Positions 5,244 to 13,448 of a stretch of 24,891 nt of DNA are shown in pieces. How positions within the stretch are numbered: the first letter of the stretch is position 1; each line of letters begins with the position of its first letter. Made by a program: the position numbers and the translations under genes. The DNA is taken from NCBI GenBank assembly GCA_009774235.1, contig VSNJ01000047.1:1-24891 (forward strand), given 5' to 3'. Below the pieces are notes generated by a model. That model was not told where the DNA came from. It did not search any database and saw only the letters and a list, made by a program, of their open reading frames with translations. Origin of the DNA: Lachnospiraceae bacterium. Its GTDB lineage: Bacteria; Bacillota; Clostridia; Lachnospirales; Lachnospiraceae.

Positions 5244-5748
5244 TCGGCTCGTCCGCAAGAATTAACTTTGGCTTTGTAATCAATGCCCTGCCAATAGCGG
5301 CACGCTGTTGCTGACCGCCAGAAAGCTGGCTTGGCAAATGGTTTCTTCGGTCTGTTAAGCCAAGCAATTCTAATATTTCTTCTACATCAGAGGCTTTCGG
5401 TTTGCGGTAATCCAAAAGAAGCGGAAACACTATATTCTGTTCAACCGTCAATTCAGATACAAGCTGAAAAGACTGGAAAATAAATCCGATATTTCTCCTT
5501 CTGAAAATCGTACGTTCTTCTTCTTTCATCGTAAAAAGATTATTTCCGTCCATCGCAATCACGCCAGAAGTAGGAACATCTAATGCACCAATGCAGTTTA
5601 GCAGCGTGCTTTTTCCAGAACCAGATTCACCAACGACAGCAACAAATTCTCCTTTTTCCAGAGAAAAAGACACATCTTTTAAGGCATCAACCTTTACCGC
5701 ACCCGTTCCGTATGTTTTGCATAATTTTTGTACTTTCAATATTTCCAT
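5239..5748 (-). pseudogene. Bce-type ABC transporter ATPase, truncated by insertion of the element
   Basis: The first 170 residues are a good MacB/BceA-type ATPase: Walker A GESGSGKST (40-48), Q-loop (FIFQSFQLV), signature LSGGQQQRA (142-150) and Walker B ILADE. The protein departs from the family directly after DEPTG (166-170), where the D-loop residues, H-loop and C-terminus should follow. Translation would continue into antisense recombinase sequence for about 40 residues. Start ATG at 5748 follows AAAGGAGGT. It is the third gene of a regulator-kinase-transporter operon. The missing 3' part and permease should be just beyond the other end of the element, and excision would restore the gene. 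Confidence 0.88.
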
Positions 5749-5790
5749 ATATTTAAGTACCTCCTTTCTCGATAAAGGATAACACCCCGG

Positions 5791-5830
5791 CCTTACAAAC
5801 AGATGAATTTGACCTTACGATTATGTAAGG
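5791..5830 (-). promoter_or_regulatory. Candidate response-regulator binding repeats before the interrupted ABC gene
   Basis: CCTTAC occurs at 5791-5796 and 5813-5818, 22 bp apart (about two helical turns), and 5813-5818 also forms an inverted repeat with GTAAGG at 5825-5830. They lie between the kinase and transporter genes, where OmpR-type regulators of Bce systems usually act. Direct repeats two turns apart fit OmpR-family dimers. No clear promoter -35 is visible, as expected for an activated promoter. Confidence 0.4.
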
Positions 5831-7044
5831 AAAGACAATGTAAAAGTTGTTCCCTGTAACCGTTCACTTTGGACAGAAAGAATACCACCTTGTCCCTCAA
5901 CAACCGCCTTTGCTAATGGCAGTCCAAGTCCAATCCCCTGACTGTCTGAAGTGTTTTTGCTTCGGTAAAACCTCTTAAATATGTGGTGTATATCCTCTTG
6001 GGCGATACCGTGTCCGTTATCTGTAATAAATATTCTAATCATAGCAGGAGTCCGCTCCCACGATATAGTGATTTTCCCTCCAACATCTGTATGGTCAAGT
6101 GCGTTTTTGACAATATTGCCAATGGCTTCGCCCGTCCACTCAATATCGCAATAAAGCATTTGTTCCAAGTCGCCATTTATCACAATTTCTTTTTTTTCAT
6201 TGTTTGCCCGTGTTGTCAATTCGCTGATTGCGTGACTGAGAATATCCGGGATACTGTAATTGGATTTTTCAAAATAGATGCTACCTGCATCTATTCTTGT
6301 GATTTTCAGTATTGATTGAATAAGCTGCTCAATTCTTTTTAATGCAGTCCCTGACTTTAAGGAAAATTCTCTGACTGTTTCGGGGTTATCTGGTTCATTC
6401 TCAATAATTTCCTGATACATCACGAGTGCTGATAGGGGCGTTTTTAATTGATGGGATATATCAGAAATTGTATTTTTAAGAAACTCTTTTGTCTTTTGTT
6501 CCGTATTATTTTTTGCTTGAAGCATAGTAGCCAGTTGGTCAACAGAAGCTAAGAGCTGATAAATATTTCCCTCATTGGATTGCGGCAGGTGAACAGTATA
6601 GTTTCCATCTATATAGTCCTTAATGATGTTTTCTGATTTCTTATACAGTCTTTCCCTGTGATACAAAAACAGCATTGTACCCAAAAACAGTAGCAGCGTC
6701 CATAGAAATAACATCACAAACAGAGATATCAGTGTTGTATTTTTAACAATAGAAACATAAGGTAAGTTTTCTATATCTGTGTTGTTTGAAAGACCAATTC
6801 CGGCTAAAAACTTATTTCCTGTAGTGTCTGTTTCCGTATTCATTAAGGCTGTTGCAATTACTTCCTTTGAAACTCCTTCTTCCAGTAAAGAAGTTGCAAT
6901 CGCATTATCGTGTGTTAGAAACATTTCTTTTGCAGCCGCCGTTTGCGTATCTATCACTGTTAAGACTATCAGAAAAAGCAGAGGAACAAGGGCAGCAATG
7001 AAAATGCAATACCAACGGTTATACTTATCATGTAACAGGCTCAT
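5821..7044 (-). CDS. Bce-type sensor histidine kinase
   Basis: This membrane sensor kinase would phosphorylate the adjacent OmpR-type regulator. It has two transmembrane segments (near residues 13-30 and 103-128) around a short extracellular loop of about 70 residues, then HAMP-like and dimerisation helices. The H-box is ISDISHQLKTPLSAL with the phospho-accepting histidine near residue 198. The ATPase domain has GNIVKNALDHT, DNGHGI and GIGLGLPLAK. ATG at 7044 is preferred because it gives the classic 4-bp ATGA overlap with the regulator stop and has AGAGGTGG upstream; a longer start at 7062 is possible. In Bce systems kinases sense flux through the partner ABC transporter, and here that transporter gene is interrupted. 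The extracellular loop is longer than in BceS itself, so it may sense peptides directly. Confidence 0.9.
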   Translation of the reverse strand: MSLLHDKYNRWYCIFIAALVPLLFLIVLTVIDTQTAAAKEMFLTHDNAIATSLLEEGVSKEVIATALMNTETDTTGNKFLAGIGLSNNTDIENLPYVSIVKNTTLISLFVMLFLWTLLLFLGTMLFLYHRERLYKKSENIIKDYIDGNYTVHLPQSNEGNIYQLLASVDQLATMLQAKNNTEQKTKEFLKNTISDISHQLKTPLSALVMYQEIIENEPDNPETVREFSLKSGTALKRIEQLIQSILKITRIDAGSIYFEKSNYSIPDILSHAISELTTRANNEKKEIVINGDLEQMLYCDIEWTGEAIGNIVKNALDHTDVGGKITISWERTPAMIRIFITDNGHGIAQEDIHHIFKRFYRSKNTSDSQGIGLGLPLAKAVVEGQGGILSVQSERLQGTTFTLSFLT

Positions 7045-7742
7045 TCGTCCACCTCTTTCCACTGATAGCCAAATCCTCGGACTGTCAATAAATGCTCTGG
7101 ATGTGATGGGTCTGTTTCTACTTTCTCACGCAGCCGCCGCACATAGACGGAAAGGGTGTTGTTGTCCACATAATCTCCTGTGCTGTCCCATAGCTCGTCT
7201 AAAATAATATTCCTTGTTATGATACGGTTTGCATTCTTTACCAACAGGCATATTAAACGGTATTCTGCGGCTGTAAGTTCTAATGTCTTTCCCTTTAACA
7301 AGACACGGCTGCCTAAAAGGTCTATCTTAATATCCCCACATTCCATAACTGTTCCTGTTCCTTGATTTGACAATCCTGCCCGCCGCAGCAACGCCCGGAT
7401 GCGTGAACATAGCTCGCCCAGCTTAAACGGCTTTGTTATGTAGTCATCACCACCGCAATCCAGACCACGGATAATGCTGACTTCTTCATCGGAAGCTGTC
7501 AGAAAAATAACCGGTATCTGGCTTCCGTTCTTTCGTACCTTTTCACATATCTCAAAACCTGTTCCGTCTGGCAATGTGACATCAAGAATAAGCATATCGT
7601 ATTTTTCTATCTCTGGTAAATAAGCCAAGGTTTCCTGCATGGAACGGACAAAATCGACATCAAAGCCATTTTTCTTTAGCGAATATTGCAGTCCGTCTAT
7701 CAAACTTACATCATCTTCTAATAATAAAATTTTATTCTTCAT
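7041..7742 (-). CDS. OmpR-family response regulator
   Basis: This 233-residue regulator has a receiver domain (1-120) with Asp10, Asp11, phospho-acceptor Asp54 (LILDVTLPDG), Thr82 and Lys104, and a C-terminal winged-helix DNA-binding domain (about 130-230) ending VYVRRLREKV and VRGFGYQW. It would activate or adjust transcription of the transporter operon downstream after phosphorylation by the adjacent kinase. Its start overlaps the end of the small HTH gene by 11 bp and its stop overlaps the kinase start, so the three genes form a tightly coupled operon. All key residues are present. Confidence 0.93.
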   Translation of the reverse strand: MKNKILLLEDDVSLIDGLQYSLKKNGFDVDFVRSMQETLAYLPEIEKYDMLILDVTLPDGTGFEICEKVRKNGSQIPVIFLTASDEEVSIIRGLDCGGDDYITKPFKLGELCSRIRALLRRAGLSNQGTGTVMECGDIKIDLLGSRVLLKGKTLELTAAEYRLICLLVKNANRIITRNIILDELWDSTGDYVDNNTLSVYVRRLREKVETDPSHPEHLLTVRGFGYQWKEVDE

Positions 7743-7917
7743 AATCCGTTACCTTTCTCCGTTTATCAACGGGCTTTTTTGCCACTTTGGGAATAAGCCA
7801 TACATGGTTGATATTCATCGTGCCATCAATACGGTTTTCCTTACATAACCGTTGTACCCACCGAAGTGATACATTCCATTTTTCTGCGGCTTCCTGTGCA
7901 GTCATATATTCAAACAT
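7732..7917 (-). CDS. Small excisionase/MerR-like helix-turn-helix protein
   Basis: A 61-residue DNA-binding protein of the helix-turn-helix 17/excisionase type: MFEYMTAQEAAEKWNVSLRW, then a recognition-helix-like VQRLCKENRIDG and a wing HVWLIPKVAKKP. AGGAGG lies 7 nt before the ATG, and a strong promoter is upstream. It overlaps the OmpR-type regulator gene and so heads that operon. Such proteins appear beside two-component genes in Firmicutes islands, and it may regulate its own promoter. It could also be a captured excisionase of a lost element. No partner integrase is nearby other than the recombinase at 3842. Confidence 0.8.
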   Translation of the reverse strand: MFEYMTAQEAAEKWNVSLRWVQRLCKENRIDGTMNINHVWLIPKVAKKPVDKRRKVTDYEE

Positions 7918-7947
7918 TTTTTACCTCCTGCTGTGTATTGTATATAC

Positions 7948-7976
7948 ATTATAGCCGTTTAAACGAATTATATCAA
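7948..7976 (-). promoter_or_regulatory. Promoter of the HTH-regulator-kinase operon
   Basis: On the minus strand, TTGATA (7971-7976), a 17-bp spacer and TATAAT (7948-7953). The spacer contains a perfect 10-bp palindrome, CGTTTAAACG, at 7956-7965, which could be an operator for the small HTH protein or the regulator. Confidence 0.7.
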
Positions 7977-8141
7977 TCACTCAAATATGAACTTTCCGAA
8001 AAGAAAAGCGACAGAACTAAAGTTGCTGCCGCCTCTCTGAATTATAAAAGTGCAACTGTCAACCATGCACTGCCCTATGTGGGAGAAATGGGGAATCATT
8101 TATGACTTGCACAGAAGCATACAAGGGAGCATATCACATAT

Positions 8142-8499
8142 ACATTTAACACCTTTTGCGAGTTGTCATTCGCTATGTGGCTATCAACGCATAGCGTGAC
8201 AGGGATAAACGACGGCAAAGGGAAATATCTTTTGAATACCTCACAGAGGAAAAGTTTTATCCGTTCAGTACATCAGATAAATATTTTACAGACCCCTACA
8301 AGCAATACCCGGTTATGATATGCGGTCAGAGGGTTATCCTCACAAACGTGGAGCTTGCCGAAGCCTGTCCTCTCTGTCGGAGAAAAAGAGGGAAATCATC
8401 TGCCTTTACTTTTTTGGGCGTTACACATAGCAGGAAACCGGAGAACTAAACGGACGCTGCCGAAGTACGGCGTGGCATCACATACACAGTGCCTTGTAA
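8142..8499 (+). pseudogene. Decayed sigma-70-like gene of the Tn916-type conjugative-element family
   Basis: Joined across frames, the translation reads TFNTFC, then VVIRYVAINA, then EYLTEEKFYPFSTSDKYF and DPYKQYPVMICGQ, then SEKKREIICLYFFGRYT and ELNGRCRSTAWHHIHSAL. This is the pattern of the roughly 140-residue sigma-70-like protein carried by Tn916-type elements, including the C-terminal helix-turn-helix. It is broken by at least two frameshifts (near 8160 and 8366) and in-frame stops at 8192, 8428 and 8497. It cannot give a functional product. It marks this interval as the scar of an older conjugative-type island, which may have brought in the flanking transporter and two-component genes. 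Confidence 0.75.
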
Positions 8500-8753
8500 A
8501 TGCTGCAAAAAACAACGTTATCAGAAAAAGAAGTATTTTCACAAGCAAAGAGATTTTATGTTTCGTGGAAAACAAAATAATATTGAGTATAAGCGATATA
8601 ATACAAATGGCTACATCAAGAAAAAAGTTAATCCAGAGTACCATTCTATACTTTTCACCAAATAGTCCTAACAAAAAAAAAGCAAAAACAAATATTCCAT
8701 AGTTTACACATAACCAAACAATATTTTTTTTAATTTAATTTCATCTTTTCCAT
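8500..8753 (-). pseudogene. Fragment of a small membrane-protein gene
   Basis: On the minus strand a frame with two or three hydrophobic helices is visible (GIFVFAFFLLG, then WINFFLDVAICIISLILNI and LLVKILLFLITLFFAAF). The likely start is ATG at 8753, behind AAAGGAAATTAGG, but a one-base frameshift before an A-rich run puts a stop after seven codons. Beyond about 8500 the frame runs into antisense of the decayed sigma gene, so the 3' end is lost. No family is recognised. It is probably debris from the same island erosion. Confidence 0.4.
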
Positions 8754-8870
8754 CCTAATTTCCTTTCTTTACTGTTCGTAATTAGGGATAACAATATAAC
8801 CTTTCTGTTTTCTATACAGCAGAGAAACAGCTATTACAAATACAGAAAATAGATTACCACCCTGCTTATT

Positions 8871-8924
8871 AAAAAGAATGAGTAAATCACGCAAAAAATC
8901 TGCGTAATTTACTCATTCTTTTTT
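8871..8924. terminator. Long inverted repeat (bidirectional terminator or attenuator) before the ABC exporter
   Basis: Seventeen-base arms at 8871-8887 and 8907-8923 are perfectly complementary, bounded by A5 and T6 runs, and give a terminator-like hairpin in both directions. It lies about 50 bp before the start of the ABC ATPase gene. It could end transcription from the eroded region or act as an attenuator in the transporter leader. The rest of 7977-8976 holds only the two gene remnants described. Confidence 0.6.
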
Positions 8925-8976
8925 AAAGTCCCCAAATTACAATACTGTTATCAAAAAGCAAAGGAGAATAAAAGAA

Positions 8977-9726
8977 ATGGCTACATTATTGGAAGCGAAA
9001 AACGTAACTAAAATTTATGCAAAATCACAGCGCCCAAGCCTTAATAAAGTATCGTTCAGCGTAACGGACGGCGAATTTATCGCCATTATGGGGGCTTACG
9101 GCTCAGGAAAGACCACATTGCTTAATGTTCTTTCTACGATTGATACACCCACGAGCGGCAGCATTACACTAAATGGTATCAATCTTAAAAATCTGACTGA
9201 TTCCAAAGCAGCGGATTTCCGCAGGGATAATCTGGGTTTTATTTTTCAAGAATATCTGCTGTTAGACAGCCTTACTATTTTTGAGAATATCGCTGTTCCA
9301 CTGACTTTACAGAAACTCCAACCGAAAAAAATAGAAAACATGATACGGAGTCTGGCAGAAACATTTGGTATTGACGCACAGTTAGATAAATATCCAAGTG
9401 AGCTTTCAGGCGGGCAAAGGCAGCGTGCTTCTGCTCTAAGGGCTATTGTGAAACGTCCAAGCATTTTATTTGCAGACGAACCGACTGGGGCATTGGATTC
9501 AAGTTCCGCAACAGATTTGCTGAACACTTTAAAGGAATCAAACGAAAGTATCCATACTACGATACTAATGGTCACACATGATGCTTATGCTGCAAGTTTT
9601 GCCGGCCGCATCCTGATTTTTAAAGACGGCTGCATCATTCAGGAATTATTGAAACAAAATGCTGACAGGCGTGCATTCTATGAATCCATTGCACATGAAA
9701 TAGCAAAATTAGACACAGAAAGGTAG
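8977..9726 (+). CDS. Bce-type ABC transporter ATP-binding protein
   Basis: This 249-residue ATPase powers a peptide-resistance or export ABC transporter with the permease next door. Seen motifs are Walker A GAYGSGKTT (39-47, with an unusual Ala-Tyr after the first Gly), the Q-loop FIFQEYLLL, signature LSGGQRQRAS (143-152), Walker B ILFADE (163-168), D-loop GALDS and H-loop His201. It has full length for a MacB/BceA-type subunit. AAAGGAG precedes the ATG. The 10-bp gap to the permease implies one operon. Its DEPTG codons are very similar to those where the mobile element inserted in the other ATPase gene. The family protects against bacitracin, lantibiotics and similar cell-wall-active peptides; the actual substrate is unknown. 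Confidence 0.92.
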   Translation: MATLLEAKNVTKIYAKSQRPSLNKVSFSVTDGEFIAIMGAYGSGKTTLLNVLSTIDTPTSGSITLNGINLKNLTDSKAADFRRDNLGFIFQEYLLLDSLTIFENIAVPLTLQKLQPKKIENMIRSLAETFGIDAQLDKYPSELSGGQRQRASALRAIVKRPSILFADEPTGALDSSSATDLLNTLKESNESIHTTILMVTHDAYAASFAGRILIFKDGCIIQELLKQNADRRAFYESIAHEIAKLDTER

Positions 9727-9736
9727 GAAAGTACCC

Positions 9737-11743
9737 ATGAACCATTTATCTATGGCACTTAAGAACCTAAAAAATAATTTCTCTTTTTATGCCCTCTATT
9801 TATTATCCATTTCCTTTGTGATTACTATTTTTTTTGCATTCACTTCATTTTCCATGAATAAAATTATGCTTGAAAAAATATCAGGTGACGGACGGGTAGA
9901 AACCATGTGCAGCACGATTTCTGTATTCCTTATGGCATTCGTTATTTTTTATATGTCATATTCTAACCGTTTCTTTCTACGTCGGCGCACAAAGGAATTA
10001 GGTATTTATGCATTATTAGGATACCGGAAATCCACGATACTATCCCTGCTTACAGTAGAAAATCTGCTCTCCTGTTTCGGGGCTTTCGTAACCGGAATCC
10101 TTTTGGGTGGTCTATTTCATAAAGGCATTGTGTTTGGCATTACAGAATTACTGGACTTGACAGTCAACAATTCAGAAATACCGTTTTTTAACCTGAATGC
10201 CATGATAAAGACAGCATGTTTTGTTTTTGCTATTATTATCATATTATCGCTGTCCAACAGCAAATTTCTTTTTAAATCTTCCCTTATGGATTTAGTGCGG
10301 TTTGAAAAAAGTGCGGAAAAGCAGACAAAATTCCATGCCGTTCCTTCCATAACCGGGTTTGTATCTGTCATTTTAGGATACTGTATTGCCCTTGACATCC
10401 TACGGGGCGAAAAATCTGTCTGGTTTTCAGCCGGGTTTTATGCTGTTGGAATGTTTACATTTACACTTATCCTTTTTGGGACAGTGCTTTTTATCGCATC
10501 TTTTCTCCCTTATGCGGTACAGACTGGCAAGAAAAACAAGAAGAAATTTTATACGGAAACAAGAATCATTACTTCACCAGGTTTTATATACCGGATGCGC
10601 TCCAATTCAAAAACGCTGATCATGCTCACATTACTGTCAGCCGCAACTCTGACTGTTTCAAGCGTTATGGCTCTCACTCTGTATTATCCGATTGCAGCAA
10701 TATCCCGCATTGCGCCGTCAGAAATCGAATGCCATATTGAAAATGAAAGCGATCTGTCCGCAATCATGGAGATAGTGAACAAATATTCATCTGGAGATGA
10801 TATTACATTCCTACAGACCAATATCTATAAAGTTACTTCTACTGCCAGACAGCTTCCCATGGAATATAGTGTCGGGACTTTCAAGGGAGATGCTGGCAAC
10901 GAAAAAATTCTTCGGAATGCAGGTTTTGAATGTATATCATATTCTGACTATACCGCCATTCTGAAAGCGCAGGGACGGCAAAAGGCTTTGGAGCAATTTA
11001 CAGCACTAAACAACAATGAGTGTATTTTTGTAAGATACCAGCCGGCTTCCGGCAAGGACGAAACAGGCAGCACTTATCCACTGCTCATAAACAATACTGA
11101 AATGCCTGTCACTGTGACTATGACCACATTAGATAATCCTATTTCATTTGCGAACAGTGTTGGTACTTTAATTGTAAGTGACAGTTTATACAAAATGATA
11201 TCTGAAAATGCTGCTCCCGAAACAAAAGTCTTAAGTATAAATGGAAGTTCCATAACAGGTAACGAAGAACTATTCCAGGCTTTGTCTGCATATTTGGATA
11301 AAAGCCCTTACCTACAGGGCAATTCCCACAGAATACATGAAGTGGTTTCCCTAAACAGCTCTACTTTCCTGTTGATAGGCTTTCTTGTGGTATTATTCTT
11401 TATAGCAACAGGAAGCATCCTGTATTTTAATAATATTTCAGCGATAGCCGATTCAAAATCCGATTACGATATCCTTACAAAAATGGGATATACGAACAGG
11501 ACGATTAAAAAAATTATCAGGAAACAGGCAATCACATTTTTTAGCATTCCGTTCCTGTCCGGACTGACAGACTGTATCTTTGCCACATTAGTATATAAAA
11601 CAGCGCTTATGCAGAACCTTTTGGCGGACAGCATTGTTTTATACGCCCCTACGATATTAGCTATTGCGCTGACACTAATCATTTACATGATTTATTACTG
11701 TATGACTGTCCATACCTGCTGTAAAATGGTTTTGGAAAAATAA
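9737..11743 (+). CDS. BceB-type FtsX-family ABC transporter permease
   Basis: This 668-residue permease has ten predicted transmembrane segments (near residues 18-38, 60-76, 105-128, 155-172, 205-222, 232-256, 293-318, 544-566, 598-622 and 630-655). About 220 residues lie between segments 7 and 8. That large extracellular domain between the seventh and eighth helices is the hallmark of BceB-type permeases that recognise lipid II-bound or free antimicrobial peptides. The motif RRTKELGIYALLGY after helix 2 is the typical FtsX coupling region. The start is supported by AGGAAAG upstream overlapping the ATPase stop region. It forms a complete transporter with the preceding gene. The substrate cannot be read from the sequence. 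Confidence 0.92.
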   Translation: MNHLSMALKNLKNNFSFYALYLLSISFVITIFFAFTSFSMNKIMLEKISGDGRVETMCSTISVFLMAFVIFYMSYSNRFFLRRRTKELGIYALLGYRKSTILSLLTVENLLSCFGAFVTGILLGGLFHKGIVFGITELLDLTVNNSEIPFFNLNAMIKTACFVFAIIIILSLSNSKFLFKSSLMDLVRFEKSAEKQTKFHAVPSITGFVSVILGYCIALDILRGEKSVWFSAGFYAVGMFTFTLILFGTVLFIASFLPYAVQTGKKNKKKFYTETRIITSPGFIYRMRSNSKTLIMLTLLSAATLTVSSVMALTLYYPIAAISRIAPSEIECHIENESDLSAIMEIVNKYSSGDDITFLQTNIYKVTSTARQLPMEYSVGTFKGDAGNEKILRNAGFECISYSDYTAILKAQGRQKALEQFTALNNNECIFVRYQPASGKDETGSTYPLLINNTEMPVTVTMTTLDNPISFANSVGTLIVSDSLYKMISENAAPETKVLSINGSSITGNEELFQALSAYLDKSPYLQGNSHRIHEVVSLNSSTFLLIGFLVVLFFIATGSILYFNNISAIADSKSDYDILTKMGYTNRTIKKIIRKQAITFFSIPFLSGLTDCIFATLVYKTALMQNLLADSIVLYAPTILAIALTLIIYMIYYCMTVHTCCKMVLEK

Positions 11744-11750
11744 AGATTAT

Positions 11751-11787
11751 GCGAAAATGCTGCCTCTTAATCATCCGGCATTTTCGC
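11751..11787 (+). terminator. Hairpin after the transporter operon
   Basis: GCGAAAATGC (11751-11760) is perfectly complementary to GCATTTTCGC (11778-11787), with a 17-nt loop. No U-tract follows, so termination may be partial. It lies between the permease and the promoter of the next operon. Confidence 0.5.
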
Positions 11788-11828
11788 AAGCTATATGCAA
11801 GGCTATCGGAATCATGTATAAATTTTAG

Positions 11829-11856
11829 TTGTATGCACACAGATAAATGATATAAT
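11829..11856 (+). promoter_or_regulatory. Promoter for the NarL-type two-component genes
   Basis: TTGTAT (11829-11834), 16-bp spacer, TATAAT (11851-11856) with TGA directly before the -10 (extended -10). It lies 26 bp ahead of the kinase start codon at 11883 and indicates separate expression from the transporter. Confidence 0.65.
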
Positions 11857-11882
11857 TTAAGCATGGATAAGGGGGCGAAAAT

Positions 11883-13448
11883 ATGAAGCGTATTATCTTT
11901 AAGCTTTTGCTTTTTATAAACTCCACCCTGTTTATAATATATATGGGGTTGGAAATAAATATTCAGATGCCATGCAGTATCAGCAAAATCGTATCATTAT
12001 TCCTGTCATCATTGATGCTGGCAGACGCTACTTATGTAAGCTCCTGCAACATCAGAGATAATAAAGCTATCTCTTTGTTTTGCGGTCTGCTGGCATTGGA
12101 CGGTTGGTATATGCTCCTTTCCGTTTCGGACAACACTATAGCAGATATTGTTTTTTATGCCTTAAGTCCGGTTATATGGTGCATTTTTATCAATTTCATA
12201 CTCATGTTTTTATTTCAGGGGAGCGGTTATAAATTCAAAAAAGCAACAATCTTCTGCCTGACTGGAACCTGTATCTGCTCCCTAATTGGCATTTTAATAT
12301 CAGACAATGTGTTTGCTTTGTTGTATGGCATCCAGTTTTTGGTAAGCTGGCTTTGCTTCGTTTTTGTTGTTGCTTACCATAGAAAAAGAACTGCTTTTGT
12401 CCTTAAATCAGAATGGAAATCCAGTCTGTTCTCTCTTGTGATAATAATCATTTTATTCATTGCATACTGTCTTACCACAATGGGAATAACAGGAAATCTT
12501 TCAAACTTTGGAGTGTATATCCCTGTCCTGCTGTTCTCCATGAGTATTCATGGTATTATACTGAAAGAGCATCACAGTTTTCCATTGTCAGCCATATTCA
12601 GCAGATTTCAGTTAATGTTAATCCTGCTTTCCGGTGTTACCATTTGTGGTCTGATTACAATGACTCTGGGTATCGGCTGGTTATCCTTCCTTCTTATGTT
12701 GGACGCTATGTTTGTATTTATCTATGTCTGCAATATTATACTGGATTTTAATTTAAGGCAGGGAGGAGGCAACATGGTTATGGAAAGCAAATACAATGCT
12801 GCATTAGCACGGTTACATCAGGAAGAGCAGATAAATCTTGAATTTTCAAACTTTCTTCATGACAATATACTTCAAGACCTGCTTTCCATAAAAAATATGA
12901 TGCATAAATCAACAAGACCTGATATACAGAAAATAATCACAGAAACTCTTGATAGTATGAATATCTATATCCGTGAGCAGATGCAGAATTATCATCCTGT
13001 ATTACTGTCAAAACTTACTATAAAAGAGAATTATCAAAATTTGCTTGCATATATTGCACAGTCGTTTCCTGAACGCCGTGCCAGTATTGTTTTTGACTGT
13101 TCAGACGCTTTATTTTTAGTCCCGCCATATGATATTTTCATATACCGGCTTTTGAAAGAACTCGTCACGAATGTTTATAAACACTCTACGGGAGATAAAG
13201 CATGGATAACGCTTACACAGGATAATGGAATAATAGTATTATGCGTAAAGGATAATGGGAGTGCTGATACCGGCAGCCTCACCTATGCAGATTCATCAAA
13301 ACACAGAGGTCTTGCATTAATCACTGACCGTGTGCAAAGCATGGATGGCACTGTAAGTATAACCCAAAATTTCCCACATGGAATCTGCGTCTGTATCAAT
13401 CTGCCAATGAAAGGAGATGCTTCTTATCAATATTTTATTAGTCGATGA
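11883..13448 (+). CDS. NarL-type (HisKA_3) multi-pass sensor histidine kinase
   Basis: This 521-residue kinase begins with about nine to ten hydrophobic segments spanning residues 7-290, then a short linker and a catalytic part. The phospho-acceptor motif FLHDNILQDLLSIKNMM has His326 in the F-x-H-D-x-x-x-Q form of the NarX/DesK class. The ATPase domain has LLKELVTNVYKHS (Asn430), VKDNGS (Asp457) and a modified G2 box KHRGLALI. GGGGGCG precedes the ATG. The gene overlaps the next by 32 bp, so it is coupled with its response regulator. The many membrane helices without an extracellular domain suggest sensing in the membrane, for example of envelope stress or a hydrophobic signal. The target genes may include the transporter upstream; this is inference from position. 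Confidence 0.88.
   Translation: MKRIIFKLLLFINSTLFIIYMGLEINIQMPCSISKIVSLFLSSLMLADATYVSSCNIRDNKAISLFCGLLALDGWYMLLSVSDNTIADIVFYALSPVIWCIFINFILMFLFQGSGYKFKKATIFCLTGTCICSLIGILISDNVFALLYGIQFLVSWLCFVFVVAYHRKRTAFVLKSEWKSSLFSLVIIIILFIAYCLTTMGITGNLSNFGVYIPVLLFSMSIHGIILKEHHSFPLSAIFSRFQLMLILLSGVTICGLITMTLGIGWLSFLLMLDAMFVFIYVCNIILDFNLRQGGGNMVMESKYNAALARLHQEEQINLEFSNFLHDNILQDLLSIKNMMHKSTRPDIQKIITETLDSMNIYIREQMQNYHPVLLSKLTIKENYQNLLAYIAQSFPERRASIVFDCSDALFLVPPYDIFIYRLLKELVTNVYKHSTGDKAWITLTQDNGIIVLCVKDNGSADTGSLTYADSSKHRGLALITDRVQSMDGTVSITQNFPHGICVCINLPMKGDASYQYFISR

Noticed and set aside
7866..8105. A 79-aa plus-strand protein
   Set aside because: It begins inside the HTH gene on the other strand and has no start signal. 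Its C-terminal part may be island debris but is not recognisable.
8355..8702. An intact 115-aa protein on the plus strand
   Set aside because: The frame crosses the decayed sigma-like gene out of its original register and has no ribosome binding site; it arises from frameshifted remnants.
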